Source of the DNA: Rhizobium sp. NRK18
GTDB lineage: Bacteria; Pseudomonadota; Alphaproteobacteria; Rhizobiales; Rhizobiaceae
Direction: 5' to 3'
NCBI RefSeq assembly: GCF_024385575.1
Contig: NZ_JANFMV010000001.1
Location: 682,001-746,000, forward strand
Length of the DNA: 64,000 nt
Shown: piece by piece, positions 62,766 through 64,000 of the stretch
How positions within the stretch are numbered: position 1 is the first letter of the stretch
Layout: the number at the start of each line of letters is the position of its first letter
Program-made: the position numbers and the translations under genes
The notes under the pieces: generated by a model
Told to the model about the DNA's origin: nothing
The model's input: the letters and a program-made list of their open reading frames with translations, nothing else
Databases searched by the model: none

Positions 62766-64000
62766 CTAGCTTTCCAGCCAGACGCGGGTCGCGACATAGC
62801 CGTTCGACATGTCGTTGCCGATGTCGTGGACATAACCCTTTACCTGCTTGGTGGAGGCGTTCACGAAGTCGTTGAACATCGGCAGGATGAGGCCGCCTTC
62901 GTCGCGGACCATCATCGCCATATCGCGATACATCTCCTTGCGCTTGTCCTTGTCGAGTTCTGAACGCGCTTCGAGCAGCTTCTTGTCGAAGTCCGGTCGC
63001 TTGAAGCGGGTGTCGTTCCAGTCGGCCGTCGAGAGATAGGCCGTCGAATACATCTGGTCCTGGGTCGGACGACCGCCCCAGTAGGAGGTGCAGAAGGGCT
63101 GCACGTTCCAGACGTTCGACCAGTAGCCGTCGCCGGGCTCGCGCTTGACCTCGATGTTGATGCCGGCCTTCTTGGCGCTTTCCTGATAAAGAACCGCCGC
63201 ATCGACGGCGCCGGGGAAGGCGACTTCGGAGGTGCGCAGGAGAACGGTGCCGTCATGACCGGACTTCTTGTAGTGGAAGGCGGCCTTGTCGGGATCGTAG
63301 GCGCGCTGCTCGATCCCTTCCGGGAACAGGGCGTAGGTCTCGTTGATCGGGAAGTCATTGCCGACCTTGCCGTAACCGCCGAGGATCTTGTCGACCATGG
63401 TTTCGCGGTCCATGGCATATTTCAGCGCAAGGCGAAGATCGTTGTTGTCGAACGGCGCCGTGTCGCAGTGCATGATGAAGACGTAGTGGCCGCGGCCCGA
63501 GGTGTTGAGGATTTCAACGGTCGGCGCGCGCTTGAGGAGGCTGACCGTCTTCGGGTCGACGCGGTTGATGAAGTGCACCTGTCCGGACGACAGAGCCGCA
63601 ATACGGGCCGTCGCATCGTTCATGGTGATGACTTCGATGCTGTCGACGTAACCGCGGTCGGAGCGCCAGTCATTTTCGTTGCGCTCGAAGGTGGCGCGCA
63701 CGCCGGCCTCCCAGCCGGTCAGCTTGTAGGGACCGGTACCAACGGCAGCCGTCGGTTCGTCATATCCGCCGCCCGGCTGGATGATCAGGTGGTAGTCGGA
63801 GAGGAGCAGCGGCAGGTCGGCATTGCCTTCCGTCAGCGTCAAGACCAGGTCGTCGCCCTTGGCCTCGATCTTGGTGATCGACTTCATCACGCCGAGCGCG
63901 CCGGATTCCGACTTCTCGTCGGTGTGGCGCTCGAGCGTCTTGACGACGTCGTCGATGGTCATTTCCTTGCCGTTGTGGAACTGCACGCCCTTGCGGATCT
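62766..64000 (-). CDS. Peptide-type binding protein, family 5 (partial, runs off the right edge)
   Basis: The C-terminal 411 residues of an SBP_bac_5 protein; the frame is open to the edge (IRKGVQFHNGKEMTIDDVV...), so the signal peptide and start are outside. Family features are AAVGTGPYKLTGWEAGVRAT and LRLALKYAMDRETMVDKIL. The N-terminal part of the visible protein matches the usual position about 90 residues into the mature protein. The ligand is unknown; the operon's position before a DMSP-lyase-like gene is noted but the terminator between them argues against strict coupling. Confidence 0.92.
   Translation of the reverse strand, partial: IRKGVQFHNGKEMTIDDVVKTLERHTDEKSESGALGVMKSITKIEAKGDDLVLTLTEGNADLPLLLSDYHLIIQPGGGYDEPTAAVGTGPYKLTGWEAGVRATFERNENDWRSDRGYVDSIEVITMNDATARIAALSSGQVHFINRVDPKTVSLLKRAPTVEILNTSGRGHYVFIMHCDTAPFDNNDLRLALKYAMDRETMVDKILGGYGKVGNDFPINETYALFPEGIEQRAYDPDKAAFHYKKSGHDGTVLLRTSEVAFPGAVDAAVLYQESAKKAGINIEVKREPGDGYWSNVWNVQPFCTSYWGGRPTQDQMYSTAYLSTADWNDTRFKRPDFDKKLLEARSELDKDKRKEMYRDMAMMVRDEGGLILPMFNDFVNASTKQVKGYVHDIGNDMSNGYVATRVWLES

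Overview
The window looks like chromosome or megaplasmid DNA of a GC-rich alphaproteobacterium of the Rhizobiales, most likely Rhizobiaceae. Supporting signs are a true ACC deaminase gene (acdS), a two-domain 3-dehydroshikimate dehydratase, an L-idonate/gluconate operon, and five ABC importers typical of root-associated rhizobia. Genus and species cannot be fixed from the sequence alone.

Region 1 (1 to about 14002) is an integrated mobile element, visibly more AT-rich than the rest. Its right end is a 46-bp copy of the 3' part of an elongator tRNA-Met (anticodon CAT), so the intact tRNA and left end should lie outside the window to the left. It carries a tyrosine integrase, an AlpA-type excisionase, a primase-helicase frame broken by one in-frame TAG, two XRE repressors, a GHKL ATPase, a membrane protein/lipoprotein pair, and five copies of a ~50-bp hairpin repeat between 4.2 and 8.1 kb. 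Between integrase and right end is a tight three-gene cassette (9430-13789) that I cannot match to any known system; it is the best candidate for an undescribed (possibly defence) system.

Region 2 (14003-16430) is a junction of foreign debris: a gene split by one in-frame TAA, about 0.5 kb with no gene, and a higBA toxin-antitoxin operon with its operator.

Region 3 (16459-30536) holds acdS, then an eight-gene operon (substrate-binding protein, two permeases and two ATPases of the Dpp/Opp type, gamma-glutamyltransferase, M20 peptidase, amidase) for import and hydrolysis of peptide-like or gamma-glutamyl compounds, a divergent IclR regulator, and the 3-dehydroshikimate dehydratase gene.

Region 4 (30782-42125) has a ROK regulator, a GNAT acetyltransferase, a CUT1 sugar importer without its own ATPase, an inositol-monophosphatase-family enzyme, a glycerophosphodiesterase, and a second importer with a Tat-type binding protein and ATPase.

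Region 5 (42275-53260) is an L-idonate/gluconate catabolic regulon: idonate 5-dehydrogenase, 2-hydroxyacid dehydrogenase, SMP-30 lactonase, a LacI regulator, an HbpS/GlcG-like protein, gluconate 5-dehydrogenase, gluconokinase, a beta-hydroxyacid dehydrogenase and a ribose-type sugar importer. Five copies of a TGTTATCGATAACA-like operator, three of them perfect palindromes, lie in front of its transcription units and tie them to the LacI protein.

Region 6 (53289-64000) contains a small dabb-like protein, two hydrolases, a VapC/Phd toxin-antitoxin pair with a 31-bp operator, polyphosphate kinase 2, a DddQ-like cupin of the DMSP lyase family, and a second Dpp-type importer whose binding-protein gene runs off the right edge.
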